Shown here piece by piece: positions 1 through 6,793 of a stretch of DNA of 10,373 bases. Within the stretch, counting starts at the first letter, position 1. Every line of letters starts with the position of its first letter. A program made the position numbers and the translations under genes. Origin of the DNA: F23-B02 sp963627445. GTDB taxonomy: Bacteria > Bacillota > Clostridia > Oscillospirales > Oscillospiraceae. The notes below the pieces were generated by a model. It worked only from the letters and a program-made list of their open reading frames with translations, did not search any database and was not told the origin of the DNA. The stretch lies in contig CAVGBM010000117.1 of the NCBI GenBank assembly GCA_963627445.1, forward strand, positions 1 through 10,373, in the 5' to 3' direction.

Positions 1-107
1 ATTTTCCTACATAGGGGGTGTTTTGTCTATTGTCCGTTTTTTACGGTTCGGTGCATTTTCCACTCGCTGCTTTTTCATTTTTATTGTGTAAATTTCCCTG
101 CAGCTGC

Positions 108-135
108 TTGATTTGATTCCGAAACATGGTATGAT
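108..135 (+). promoter_or_regulatory. Predicted sigma-A promoter of the SUFU-domain gene
   Basis: A TTGATT -35 element (108-113) is followed after 16 bases by TATGAT (130-135). The -10 is preceded by TGG, giving an extended -10 (TGGTATGAT). The start codon at 170 lies about 28 bases past the expected transcription start. Positions 1-107 upstream hold no convincing gene; they are T-rich and contain only a tiny CCGT/ACGG dyad at 34-46. Confidence 0.6.
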
Positions 136-169
136 ATGACCAACTGCAAAAACGAAAGGCGGTCACGAT

Positions 170-772
170 ATGAACCAAAAGGAAATGGATATTCTCACCA
201 AGCACTATGACACCTACTTTAAGCAGAGCGACTGCACTGTCCTGCATCCGGTCGTGATGGAGCCGCACATTGATGCACTGCTGTACGCCCCGAATGAGGC
301 ATACCCGTTTTGGAAGCTGGTCACCATGGGCGCAAGTGATATCAAGATGCACGCTCCCAAGGGTGCGCTCGGCAACCGCAATGAGTACATGATGTTTATT
401 GATAAAGACGAGAACATGGACGCCCCCGAGACCGCCAACTGGTACTTTGCGCAGCTCATGGAGGCCGCGCTTTACCCTAAGTCATTTAACTGCTTTATCA
501 CATACGGACACAGCTTCGAGTGGCCGGCTGAGGATGGCGAGGAGATGGTCGGCGCATACCTTGAAATGCCGCAGATCATCGAGGATGTCGGCGTGCTGCG
601 CTGCAAGCTCGGCATGCTCAAGGCTGCCGTATGTCTACAGGTCGTGCTGCTGAACCGCTCCGAGGTCGACAAGCTGCTTGAGATAGGTGCCGAGCAGTTC
701 AGCTACTTCCTCTACCCCGAGAGCGGCGACTGCCACTTTATCTGTGAAAGAAAAAGAAGCGATAAATTCTGA
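170..772 (+). CDS. Suppressor-of-fused (SUFU) domain protein
   Basis: This is a 200-residue soluble protein with no signal peptide or membrane segment. It fits the SUFU family (Pfam SUFU): residues 25-60 contain the HPVVMEPHIDALLY and LVTMGASDIKM blocks, 69-80 give NRNEYMMFIDKD, 111-117 give TYGHSFE, and about 152-175 give the late VCLQVVLLNRSEVDKL block. The animal homologue restrains Hedgehog signalling. Bacterial SUFU proteins have been predicted by comparative genomics to include immunity proteins of polymorphic toxin systems, but most are uncharacterised. No toxin gene is adjacent here, so the role is open. The ATG at 170 is chosen because an AAAGGCGGT-like ribosome site lies about 7 bases upstream and an extended -10 promoter precedes it. 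The gene appears monocistronic and ends in a shared terminator. Family assignment rests on motif memory, without a profile search. Confidence 0.82.
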   Translation: MNQKEMDILTKHYDTYFKQSDCTVLHPVVMEPHIDALLYAPNEAYPFWKLVTMGASDIKMHAPKGALGNRNEYMMFIDKDENMDAPETANWYFAQLMEAALYPKSFNCFITYGHSFEWPAEDGEEMVGAYLEMPQIIEDVGVLRCKLGMLKAAVCLQVVLLNRSEVDKLLEIGAEQFSYFLYPESGDCHFICERKRSDKF

Positions 773-777
773 TACAG

Positions 778-808
778 AAAATCGTCCGTGAATCTCACGG
801 ACGATTTT
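778..808. terminator. Bidirectional rho-independent terminator
   Basis: There is a perfect 14-bp stem (778-791 with 795-808) around a 3-base loop. The A-run on the left arm and T-run on the right make it usable from either strand. It lies between the stop of the SUFU gene (772) and the stop of the convergent NlpC/P60 gene (820), so it probably serves both. Confidence 0.9.
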
Positions 809-819
809 AAAATGTTAAA

Positions 820-2331
820 CTATATGATCCTCTTTGCGCCGGTGTAGTGCTCGGCGTAGTAGTATGAGTCGAGGTCGGTGATGATGACCTGACCCTTGCC
901 GGAGGAGGCGTGAATGAACTGGCCGTCGCCGATGTACATTCCGACATGACCGATGGGGTCAACGTTATCCGAGAAGAACACAAGATCGCCGGGCTGGAGC
1001 TCATCCTTGTCGACATGCTTGCCGTCGGTTCTGTACTGGCTGCCTGCGCCGCGCTGGAGATTATAGCCGTACTGGCCGTAGACATAGTAGACAAGACCCG
1101 AGCAGTCAAAGCCCTTGGGCGACGCGCCGCCGTAGACATAGGGCACCCCGAGATACTGCTTTGCGGTGGCGACTATCTGTCTGCCAAGCTCGGTGCCCGT
1201 GTTGTCGGTGTCGGTCTTAAGCTTTACATAGCTTGCAGACATGTAGCCGCTTTTGCCGTCAATTGTAACCGCGTACCAGTTGCCGGTCTTGCCGGTTATC
1301 TTGACCTGCGTTCCCCTGTCATAATACCCGATGGTAGCATAGCTGGTGGACGGGCCGCTTCTCATGCGAACGGAGCTTCCATTGACATAGCCGGTCTCGT
1401 CCATGGTCTCGCTGGGTGCGGGTACTGTATTTGTCGTGCCGACGGTGAGCACGCTCTTATTCATATAGCCGTACTTGCCGTCTATATTGACCTCATACCA
1501 GTTGCCGTAAACACCGGTCACCTTGGCCTTTACACCGCTGCCGGGTTTGGTCACAACAGCAAATTTTGTGGACGGACCCATTCTCAGGATGGCACCGTCG
1601 CCGGTAGTGCCGGTCTTTGCGGTGCTGTAGGATGTTTTGGGGACAAGGCGCATGTAATCGCCGCTGACATAGCCGGTCTTGCCGTTATAGCTGACCTTAT
1701 ACCAGCCCTTCTGTGAGCCGGTGATGGTCATTTTGGTGCCCTTACCGTAAGTTCCGAGGATGGCGTAGCTCGTGCCTGCGCCCTTGCGCATGCGCACATC
1801 AGAGCCCGTTATCGTTCCGGTATATGTAGTCGTGGTGCTCGTGCCGGTGGACTTCGGGGTCACGGACAGGGTCATGTAATCGCCGCTTACATAGCCGGTC
1901 TTGCCGTTATACTTGACGGCGTACCAATTGCCCTTTGCGCCGGTGACGGTCATCTTCGTGCCCTTATCATAGGTACCGAGGATGGCATAGTTTGTGCCTG
2001 CGCCCTTGCGCATACGCACATCCGAGCCCGTTATCGTGCCGGTGCCGAAATTTCCGCTCACGCTGCTTGTGGCCTTAAGGTATGTTTTTGACGCATAGCC
2101 TATGGTGTTGTTATACATCACCTTGCTCCAGCCGTTGGAGGTGGAGATGACGACCACCCCTGCGCCCTTGGGCATGACCATGAGAACGGTCGCGCTTGTG
2201 CTCGCGCTCTTTCTGAGGTTGAGTGCAGTAGTGGTGCTTGCGCCCAGGGTCTTATCTGCAGCGGCAGGTATCGCAAGCAGCGACACACACATTATTACCG
2301 CGAGTGCTATGCTTAATAATCGTTTTTTCAT
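820..2331 (-). CDS. Secreted peptidoglycan hydrolase: five SH3b repeats plus NlpC/P60
   Basis: This 503-residue protein has a Sec signal peptide (KKR, a hydrophobic core, then cleavage likely after the AAA at 23-25). Five bacterial SH3 repeats follow at about residues 31-87, 98-155, 172-229, 236-297 and 314-372, each with the LR.G/VRMR....A..L..... KG and GW/NWY.V....GY signatures. The C-terminal NlpC/P60 domain (about 381-503) has the catalytic Cys410 in FDCSG, His462 in GHVGMYIG and a third polar residue His474 in FIHAS. Such enzymes are papain-like endopeptidases that cut peptide stems, usually next to D-Glu or DAP, outside the cell; the SH3b repeats are expected to bind the wall. Repeats 2 and 3 are 48/58 identical, suggesting recent duplication. 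The ATG at 2331 has a GGAGAG site 6 bases upstream and a strong promoter. No anchor motif is seen, so retention would be through SH3b. Confidence 0.95.
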   Translation of the reverse strand: MKKRLLSIALAVIMCVSLLAIPAAADKTLGASTTTALNLRKSASTSATVLMVMPKGAGVVVISTSNGWSKVMYNNTIGYASKTYLKATSSVSGNFGTGTITGSDVRMRKGAGTNYAILGTYDKGTKMTVTGAKGNWYAVKYNGKTGYVSGDYMTLSVTPKSTGTSTTTTYTGTITGSDVRMRKGAGTSYAILGTYGKGTKMTITGSQKGWYKVSYNGKTGYVSGDYMRLVPKTSYSTAKTGTTGDGAILRMGPSTKFAVVTKPGSGVKAKVTGVYGNWYEVNIDGKYGYMNKSVLTVGTTNTVPAPSETMDETGYVNGSSVRMRSGPSTSYATIGYYDRGTQVKITGKTGNWYAVTIDGKSGYMSASYVKLKTDTDNTGTELGRQIVATAKQYLGVPYVYGGASPKGFDCSGLVYYVYGQYGYNLQRGAGSQYRTDGKHVDKDELQPGDLVFFSDNVDPIGHVGMYIGDGQFIHASSGKGQVIITDLDSYYYAEHYTGAKRII

Positions 2332-2337
2332 TATGAT

Positions 2338-2343
2338 CTCTCC
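2338..2343 (-). promoter_or_regulatory. Ribosome binding site of the NlpC/P60 gene
   Basis: The minus strand reads GGAGAG here, six bases before the ATG at 2331. This fixes the start so that the signal peptide begins at its natural MKKR. Confidence 0.8.
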
Positions 2344-2347
2344 GCTT

Positions 2348-2382
2348 TTTGATTACACCTAGTAAAATGATGAGTAATCAAA
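2348..2382. repeat. Inverted repeat in the NlpC/P60 leader
   Basis: A perfect 9-bp inverted repeat, TTTGATTAC (2348-2356) and GTAATCAAA (2374-2382), is separated by 17 bases. The right arm touches the edge of the predicted -10 and the left arm lies just upstream of the ribosome site. It could be a protein-binding operator near the transcription start or a weak AT-rich leader hairpin. No named regulator is assigned. Confidence 0.5.
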
Positions 2383-2410
2383 TTGTAACACATGGAGCAC
2401 ATTATGTCAA
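2382..2410 (-). promoter_or_regulatory. Strong predicted sigma-A promoter of the NlpC/P60 gene
   Basis: On the minus strand a perfect TTGACA -35 (2405-2410) is followed by exactly 17 bases and a TACAAT -10 (2382-2387). The leader to the ATG would be about 44 bases. A TGTTAC hexamer overlaps the -10 (2385-2390), which resembles one half of a WalR-type site, but no good second half-site is spaced correctly. Confidence 0.8.
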
Positions 2411-2551
2411 CACTTCTGGCCGTTTAAGCCGCCGAAGGCTGTAAATATTCTGTGAACTGGGTCGAGGCGGTGAAAGGCAATATCTTGTGGTCGAGGGCAA
2501 ATTAAACAAATAGTTATTGTGTATTTTACGGTTTTCTTTTGACGGTTTATA

Positions 2552-2560
2552 TGGTATACT
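2552..2560 (+). promoter_or_regulatory. Extended -10 promoter of apbE
   Basis: TGGTATACT (2552-2560) is an extended -10 element 35 bases before the apbE start. A TTGACG occurs at 2539-2544, but only 10 bases away, too close to act as its -35; the properly spaced sequence is T-rich and weak. The preceding 2411-2530 stretch shows nothing beyond a small direct repeat of GGTCGAGG (2460-2467 and 2489-2496). Confidence 0.5.
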
Positions 2561-2594
2561 AGGGTTTGATCTAACCAGTGAGGAACTAAGATAA

Positions 2595-3644
2595 ATGAAA
2601 AACAAGCTTTTTAAAAAGGTCATCGCCATGACTGTCTGCCTCGCGATGCTTCTTCCGCTGTGCGCCTGCGGCGACACAAAGGAACAGAAGCAGGTCTTTG
2701 CGATGGACACCGTCATGACGCTCACCGCTTACGGGAAAAATGCAAAAACCGGGCTTGACGCTGCGACGGGCGTTATAAATTCGCTCAACACGCTGCTCGA
2801 CCCTGAGGTCGAAAACAGCGCGGCATATCAGCTCAATCACGCCGACGGTCAGAATGTCATCGTGACCCCGCAGGTCGCGGAGATACTCAGCACCGCGCTC
2901 AAGGTCTGCAAGCAGTCTGACGGTGCGCTCGATCTTTCGGTCTACCCCCTCTACCTTGCCTGGGGCGAGTTTGACTCGGAAAAGGGCAAGATCCCCTCGT
3001 CGGATGAGATAAAGGATCTTCTGAAAAATGTCCGCTTCTCGGAAACGAGCATAACGGAGTTTAACGGCGAATCCAACTACTCCGTGCGTATGCCCGCAGG
3101 CACGCAGATAAGCTTCGGCGCTGCTGCAAAGGGCTGCGCCTCCAATAGGGCTATCGAGGCCATGCGCAATGCCGGTGTTGAAAGCGGCATCGTCTCCCTC
3201 GGCGGCAATGTCCAGACCCTCGGCCTCAAGCCGGACGGCTCAAAGTGGACGGTCGCAGTTGAAGATCCCAACGACACGGGCTCGTATGTCGGCACCCTCA
3301 AGGTCGGCGAGACGGCGGTGGTCACGAGCGGCAACTACCAGCGCTACTTTATCGGCAACGACGGCGTTAAGTATCACCACCTCATCGACCCCAGTACCGG
3401 TGAGCCCGCCAACAACGGTCTTGTCTCCGTCACCGTCGTGTGTGACGACGGCACGATGGCCGACTGCCTGTCGACGGCAATGTTCGTTCTCGGCCTTAAC
3501 GGCGCGCTGCGCTACTGGCGCAACTACGGCGGCTTTGACATGGTCATGATAACCGAGGACAACGAGGTCATCTGCACCAGCGGCCTTGTCGAGGTGTTCG
3601 AGCTCACGAACACCAAGGATTACACTGCAAGATTCACCGAGTAA
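2595..3644 (+). CDS. apbE: FAD:protein FMN transferase lipoprotein (ApbE family)
   Basis: This 349-residue protein has a lipoprotein signal: KNKLFKK, a hydrophobic stretch, then LCAC with Cys25 as the probable lipidated residue. The Cys at the position before Ala24 makes the lipobox slightly unusual. ApbE hallmarks follow in order: FAMDTVMTLTAYG near 35-47, a DLSVYPLYLAWG block around 113-124, FGAAAKGCASNRA near 174-186, GGNVQTLG near 203-210, TSGNYQRYF and HHLIDPSTGEPANN in the 245-275 region, and the MADCLSTAMFVLG metal/catalytic block near 290. The family transfers FMN from FAD onto Ser/Thr of extracytoplasmic flavoproteins such as RnfG/RnfD or FMN-bind proteins, with Mg2+. No target is encoded nearby, so the substrate is not evident. 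A GAGGAA site lies 9 bases before the ATG. Length and motifs are normal and complete. Confidence 0.95.
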   Translation: MKNKLFKKVIAMTVCLAMLLPLCACGDTKEQKQVFAMDTVMTLTAYGKNAKTGLDAATGVINSLNTLLDPEVENSAAYQLNHADGQNVIVTPQVAEILSTALKVCKQSDGALDLSVYPLYLAWGEFDSEKGKIPSSDEIKDLLKNVRFSETSITEFNGESNYSVRMPAGTQISFGAAAKGCASNRAIEAMRNAGVESGIVSLGGNVQTLGLKPDGSKWTVAVEDPNDTGSYVGTLKVGETAVVTSGNYQRYFIGNDGVKYHHLIDPSTGEPANNGLVSVTVVCDDGTMADCLSTAMFVLGLNGALRYWRNYGGFDMVMITEDNEVICTSGLVEVFELTNTKDYTARFTE

Positions 3645-3660
3645 GGTTAACATAATTCAA

Positions 3661-3691
3661 GCCACCGTATTGGATACGCCGATACGGTGGC
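3661..3691 (+). repeat. Perfect stem-loop between apbE and recG
   Basis: GCCACCGTAT (3661-3670) and ATACGGTGGC (3682-3691) form a perfect 10-bp stem around an 11-base loop. It is followed by GCTTCGTTAG rather than a T-run, so it is not a standard intrinsic terminator. It sits 16 bases after the apbE stop and 10 bases before the recG ribosome site. It may be a processing or 3' stability element, a leaky attenuator or a relic terminator. Confidence 0.7.
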
Positions 3692-3714
3692 GCTTCGTTA
3701 GAGGATTTAGTTTA

Positions 3715-5769
3715 ATGGCATATTTGGACACCGATGTTAGGTATTGCAAGGGTATAGGCGAGAAAAAGGCGCAGCTTTTAAACAAGCTCGGCGTGTTCAC
3801 CGTCCACGACCTTGTTTCCTATTTCCCCAGAAAATACGAAGATCGAAGCCAGTTTAAGCCCATCGGCCTCACCTGCGACGGCGAGACGGCATGCATACAT
3901 GGTATCGTTGCCGACACGCCCCGCCTCGTGCGCATCCGCCGCGGCATGGAGCTTGTGAAATTCCGTGTGGTGGACGAAAGTGCGTCGGTTGACATAACAT
4001 ATTTTAATCAGCCCTATGTCAAGGATCGCATACACCGCGGCCAGTGTCTGAATTTTTACGGCAAGATCATCGGTGTCGGCGGGAAACGGACGATGTCCAA
4101 CCCCGTGTACGAGCCGGAGGACGCGCCCGACGGCGTGACAGGCAGGATAATTCCCGTGTACAGGCTGACGACGGGGCTTTCGCAGAAGCTCGTGATGAGC
4201 GCAGTGCGTCAGGCGCTGGACGCATGCGGGAGCGAGCTGCCGGAGGTGCTGCCAGAAGCGCTGCGCGAAAAATACTCGCTTGCGCAAACGGGCTTTGCTT
4301 ATGAAAACATCCACTTCCCTACCGACTTTGCCGCCCTCGAGCTTGCGCGGCGGCGGCTGATATTTGAGGAGCTGTTTCTGCTCGCCTGCGCGCTCGGCAG
4401 GATGAAGGGGCGGCACAGCAAGGCCGACGGATACAAGATGCAGTCTTGTGACCTCAACGAGTTTTGGTCTGCCCTGCCCTTCGCGCCGACGAATGCGCAG
4501 AGGCGGGCAGTTAACGACGCACTTAGCGATATGCAGTCGGGCAAGGCGATGAACAGGCTCGTTCAGGGCGATGTCGGCAGCGGCAAAACGCTGGTCGCGG
4601 CGGCGCTTATCTGGTACACTGCGAAAAGCGGGTACATGAGCGCATTCATGGCACCGACGGAAATTTTGGCAAAGCAGCATTTTGACACGCTGCTGGGTAT
4701 CCTCTCCCCGCTCAGGATGCGTATCGGCCTGCTTACCGGCGCGATGACCGCAAAGCAAAAGCGCGAGGTCAAAGCCTCGCTCAAAAACGGCGAATTTGAT
4801 CTCATCATCGGCACGCATGCGCTGTTTTCCGAGGATGTGGAGTACCCGGACCTCGGCCTCGTCGTCACCGACGAGCAGCACCGCTTCGGTGTTAATCAGC
4901 GCTCGAGCCTCATTTCAAAGGGCGACAGGCCGCATGTGCTCGTCATGTCCGCAACCCCCATCCCCCGCACGCTTGCGCTTATAATCTACGGCGACCTTGA
5001 CATTTCCGTCATCGACGAGCTGCCCCCCGGGCGTCAAAAGGTCGACACCTTCGCCGTCACGGAGAGTTACCGCGTGCGCCTGAACGGCTTTATCCGCAAG
5101 CTCGTTTCCGAGGGGCGGCAGGTGTTTGTCGTCTGCCCGATGATAGAGGAAAACGAGGAGCTTCCGCCGAACTTAAAGTCTGCGCAGGAGCATGCCGCCG
5201 AGCTGCAGCGCTACTTCCCCGACTTAAAGGTCGCATGCGTACACGGCAAGCTCAAGGCTAAGGAAAAGGCCGAGATCATGCAGGCCTTCGTTGCGGGCGG
5301 CATTGATATTCTCGTCTCGACGACGGTCATCGAGGTCGGTGTCGACGTGCCGAACGCAGCGCTTATGATAATCGAAAACGCCGACCGCTTCGGGCTTAGC
5401 CAGCTGCATCAGCTGCGTGGCCGTGTCGGCCGCGGTAAGCATAAAAGCTACTGCGTTTTGGTCTCCGACACCGACAACGAGGTGTCCGAGGCAAGGCTCA
5501 AGGTCATGACGCAGACGAACGACGGCTTTAAAATTTCCGAGGAGGATCTGCGGCTGCGCGGCCCGGGCGATTTCTTCGGCTCAAGGCAGCACGGCCTGCC
5601 GGCGATGCATGTTGCCGACCTGTGCTCGGACATGAACGTGCTTCAAACGGCGCAGACGGCAGCGCAGGAGCTCTTAGCAGCTGACCCCGAGCTTGACAGC
5701 CCCGAGCATCAGGCGCTCAGGCTTGCCGTCGACAGGCTGTTTGAAATGAATACGGATACGATAAATTGA
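3715..5769 (+). CDS. recG: ATP-dependent DNA helicase RecG
   Basis: This 684-residue RecG remodels stalled replication forks and branch-migrates Holliday junctions. The N-terminal wedge/OB-fold region starts with YCKGIGEKKAQLLNKLGV and YFPRKYEDRS. Helicase motifs follow: Walker A GDVGSGKT (285-292, Lys291), motif II DEQH (386-389), motif III SATPIPRT (412-419) and motif VI QLRGRVGRG (566-574). The RecG-specific C-terminal block with GPGDFFGSRQHG lies around 616-627. The open frame runs upstream to 3586 inside apbE, but the ATG at 3715 is preferred: GAGG lies 10 bases before it, the protein then begins like other RecGs, and the extra 43 residues would overlap apbE and cross the hairpin. It is probably cotranscribed with apbE or driven by an unrecognised promoter, and is followed by a gene 11 bases after its stop. 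Length is typical of the family. Confidence 0.97.
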   Translation: MAYLDTDVRYCKGIGEKKAQLLNKLGVFTVHDLVSYFPRKYEDRSQFKPIGLTCDGETACIHGIVADTPRLVRIRRGMELVKFRVVDESASVDITYFNQPYVKDRIHRGQCLNFYGKIIGVGGKRTMSNPVYEPEDAPDGVTGRIIPVYRLTTGLSQKLVMSAVRQALDACGSELPEVLPEALREKYSLAQTGFAYENIHFPTDFAALELARRRLIFEELFLLACALGRMKGRHSKADGYKMQSCDLNEFWSALPFAPTNAQRRAVNDALSDMQSGKAMNRLVQGDVGSGKTLVAAALIWYTAKSGYMSAFMAPTEILAKQHFDTLLGILSPLRMRIGLLTGAMTAKQKREVKASLKNGEFDLIIGTHALFSEDVEYPDLGLVVTDEQHRFGVNQRSSLISKGDRPHVLVMSATPIPRTLALIIYGDLDISVIDELPPGRQKVDTFAVTESYRVRLNGFIRKLVSEGRQVFVVCPMIEENEELPPNLKSAQEHAAELQRYFPDLKVACVHGKLKAKEKAEIMQAFVAGGIDILVSTTVIEVGVDVPNAALMIIENADRFGLSQLHQLRGRVGRGKHKSYCVLVSDTDNEVSEARLKVMTQTNDGFKISEEDLRLRGPGDFFGSRQHGLPAMHVADLCSDMNVLQTAQTAAQELLAADPELDSPEHQALRLAVDRLFEMNTDTIN

Positions 5770-5780
5770 CAGGTGATATT

Positions 5781-6287
5781 ATGCATGAAAATGAAGAAGC
5801 CCTCGCCCGTCAGCAGGCCGAAAGCCTGCGATGCTTTGCCGAGGACATTTACAATAATGTAGGCAGCCGCATACCCTCCGCCGTGCTGACGCACGAAAAT
5901 GAGCTGAGCTACACCATCGAGTTTGGCACCATTGACAGCTTTTCGCTCGTACTCATGGGCAGCGAGACGAATAACGGCGACTGCCTCCAGGCGATGCTCG
6001 TGTTTGACGGTTTTACCGATCTTTTGATATCCGACCGCAGGCCGCTTGATAGCTTCAGGCAGCGTATCACTGAGCTTGTCTGCGCCATCGTCGGCCGCAA
6101 GATGCGCGTTACGCAGGTCATCAAAAGCCACAGCGAGCGGCGCATCGAGTACAGCGTTTTTAAAGACGACGCGTGGGAGACCGTCAGCTCCGAGCGCAAG
6201 CTCACCGGTTTCGGTGCCCTCCTCCTGCTATGGAAAAACAGCGAGGAAAGCTTGAATTTTGACCTAACGATAAAAAACAGGCAGTAG
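5781..6287 (+). CDS. Uncharacterised 168-residue protein downstream of recG
   Basis: I do not recognise this protein. It is soluble-looking, with no signal peptide or membrane helix. The N-terminus (1-25) is charged and probably helical (ENEEALARQQAESLRCFAEDI), followed by alternating hydrophobic stretches (LSYTIEFG, FSLVLMG, QAMLVFDGF, TDLLIS) suggestive of an alpha/beta fold, and a late GFGALLLLW segment. The start is the ATG at 5781, because AGGTGAT lies immediately upstream (5771-5777) and the alternative TTG at 5766 overlaps the recG stop without a ribosome site. The 11-base gap to recG implies one operon. Its TAG stop lies inside the left arm of the downstream terminator. Coding status is supported by spacing, ribosome site and codon style like its neighbours; function is unknown. 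Confidence 0.8.
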   Translation: MHENEEALARQQAESLRCFAEDIYNNVGSRIPSAVLTHENELSYTIEFGTIDSFSLVLMGSETNNGDCLQAMLVFDGFTDLLISDRRPLDSFRQRITELVCAIVGRKMRVTQVIKSHSERRIEYSVFKDDAWETVSSERKLTGFGALLLLWKNSEESLNFDLTIKNRQ

Positions 6288-6304
6288 CTATACTGCCTGT
6301 TTTT
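6273..6304. terminator. Bidirectional terminator overlapping two stop codons
   Basis: A perfect 14-bp stem (6273-6286 with 6291-6304) closes a GCTA loop and is flanked by A- and T-runs, so it can stop transcripts from both sides. The left arm contains the TAG of the recG-operon gene (6285-6287), and the right arm ends on the TGA of the ArsR-family gene. This is a very compact convergent junction. Confidence 0.92.
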
Positions 6305-6672
6305 CATTCTTCGCCGTAGTTTTGAATGGCCTTGAAGCTGTCGGCAACGGTTTCGTAGACCTCTGCGAGGTGCTTCACCTTTTTAAATTCGGCGCAGCCT
6401 GCGTCAATGTAATAATAATTCCTCGTGCCGATGCGGTTGCACAGCACGACACCGGCATCCTTTAAAATTCGGATATGGTGCGTGACGGTGGGCTCGGACA
6501 GATGCGCGCGCTTGGCGATATCGCCGATACGGTTGCCGCCGAACTCGCCCTGCATGATGGCAAGCAAAATATGCTGGCGGCTCGCGTCGCCCACCGCCTG
6601 CATAAATTCCGTACACTCGTCAAACATCGTCCGCAGACGCTCAAGCTCCTTTTCCTTATCAAAGCCATCCAT
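6304..6672 (-). CDS. ArsR-family winged-helix transcriptional regulator
   Basis: This 122-residue protein has the ArsR winged-helix fold. Helices at about 20-42 (ECTEFMQAVGDASRQHILLAIM) lead into the helix-turn-helix at about 48-70, with recognition helix SEPTVTHHIRIL and wing GVVLCNRIGTRNYYYID (74-90). The ELCVCDL metal motif of classical ArsR/SmtB sensors is absent; Cys20, Cys78 and Cys93 are the only cysteines, so it may sense redox state or another ligand, which is inference. The ATG at 6672 is chosen because GGAGGT ends 7 bases before it; a GTG start at 6681 would overlap that ribosome site. It is divergent from the ferredoxin-nitroreductase gene across 121 bases, the usual arrangement for a local regulator controlling itself and its neighbour. 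Confidence 0.9.
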   Translation of the reverse strand: MDGFDKEKELERLRTMFDECTEFMQAVGDASRQHILLAIMQGEFGGNRIGDIAKRAHLSEPTVTHHIRILKDAGVVLCNRIGTRNYYYIDAGCAEFKKVKHLAEVYETVADSFKAIQNYGEE

Positions 6673-6695
6673 GTGCCCCACCTCCGTTTTTTATT

Positions 6696-6701
6696 ATTAT
6701 A
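6696..6701 (-). promoter_or_regulatory. Predicted -10 of the ArsR-family gene
   Basis: The minus strand reads TATAAT at 6701-6696, 23 bases before the start codon. The sequence 17 bases further upstream (TCGCAT) is a poor -35, so the promoter may be weak or activator/repressor tuned. Confidence 0.45.
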
Positions 6702-6710
6702 TCATACTTT

Positions 6711-6728
6711 TCCATGCAATGCGATGGA
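6711..6728. promoter_or_regulatory. Candidate operator between the ArsR gene and nitroreductase gene
   Basis: TCCAT (6711-6715) and ATGGA (6724-6728) form a short interrupted dyad, covering the expected -35 region of the regulator and lying just upstream of the nitroreductase promoter. The position suits an ArsR-type operator, but the arms are only 5 bp, so this is suggestive only. A second small dyad, ATAC-ATG-GTAT (6758-6768), overlaps the nitroreductase -10. Confidence 0.3.
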
Positions 6729-6740
6729 TTTTCTTTGTCA

Positions 6741-6771
6741 TTGAACTGTCGGCAAAAATACATGGTATAAT
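6741..6771 (+). promoter_or_regulatory. Predicted promoter of the ferredoxin-nitroreductase gene
   Basis: A perfect TATAAT (6766-6771) is preceded by TGG, an extended -10. A TTGAAC lies at 6741-6746, 19 bases upstream, a little long for a -35. The ribosome site AGGAG (6781-6785) follows about 10 bases after the -10, so the leader would be only about 16 bases. Confidence 0.65.
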
Positions 6772-6793
6772 GCGCAAAAAAGGAGTGAAGCTT

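Noticed and set aside
34..46. CCGT-TTTTT-ACGG mini hairpin at the left edge
   Set aside because: A 4-bp stem is too short to support a terminator, and the neighbouring gene is out of view.
910..1716. Long plus-strand open frame (268 codons) opposite the NlpC/P60 gene
   Set aside because: It is the antisense shadow of the SH3b repeats: low-complexity A/V/G/D-rich translation, no ribosome site, no family, and the minus-strand gene has clear domains and catalytic residues.
2460..2496. Direct repeat GGTCGAGG (2460-2467, 2489-2496)
   Set aside because: Only 8 bases and without symmetry or a plausible promoter position; likely chance.
3586..3714. Upstream extension of recG
   Set aside because: It overlaps the apbE 3' end and the intergenic hairpin, and the ATG at 3715 has a good ribosome site and begins like known RecG proteins.
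3778..4881. Long minus-strand open frame (367 codons) inside recG
   Set aside because: It lies wholly antisense to RecG helicase motifs and gives a His/Arg/Leu-rich translation with no recognisable domain.
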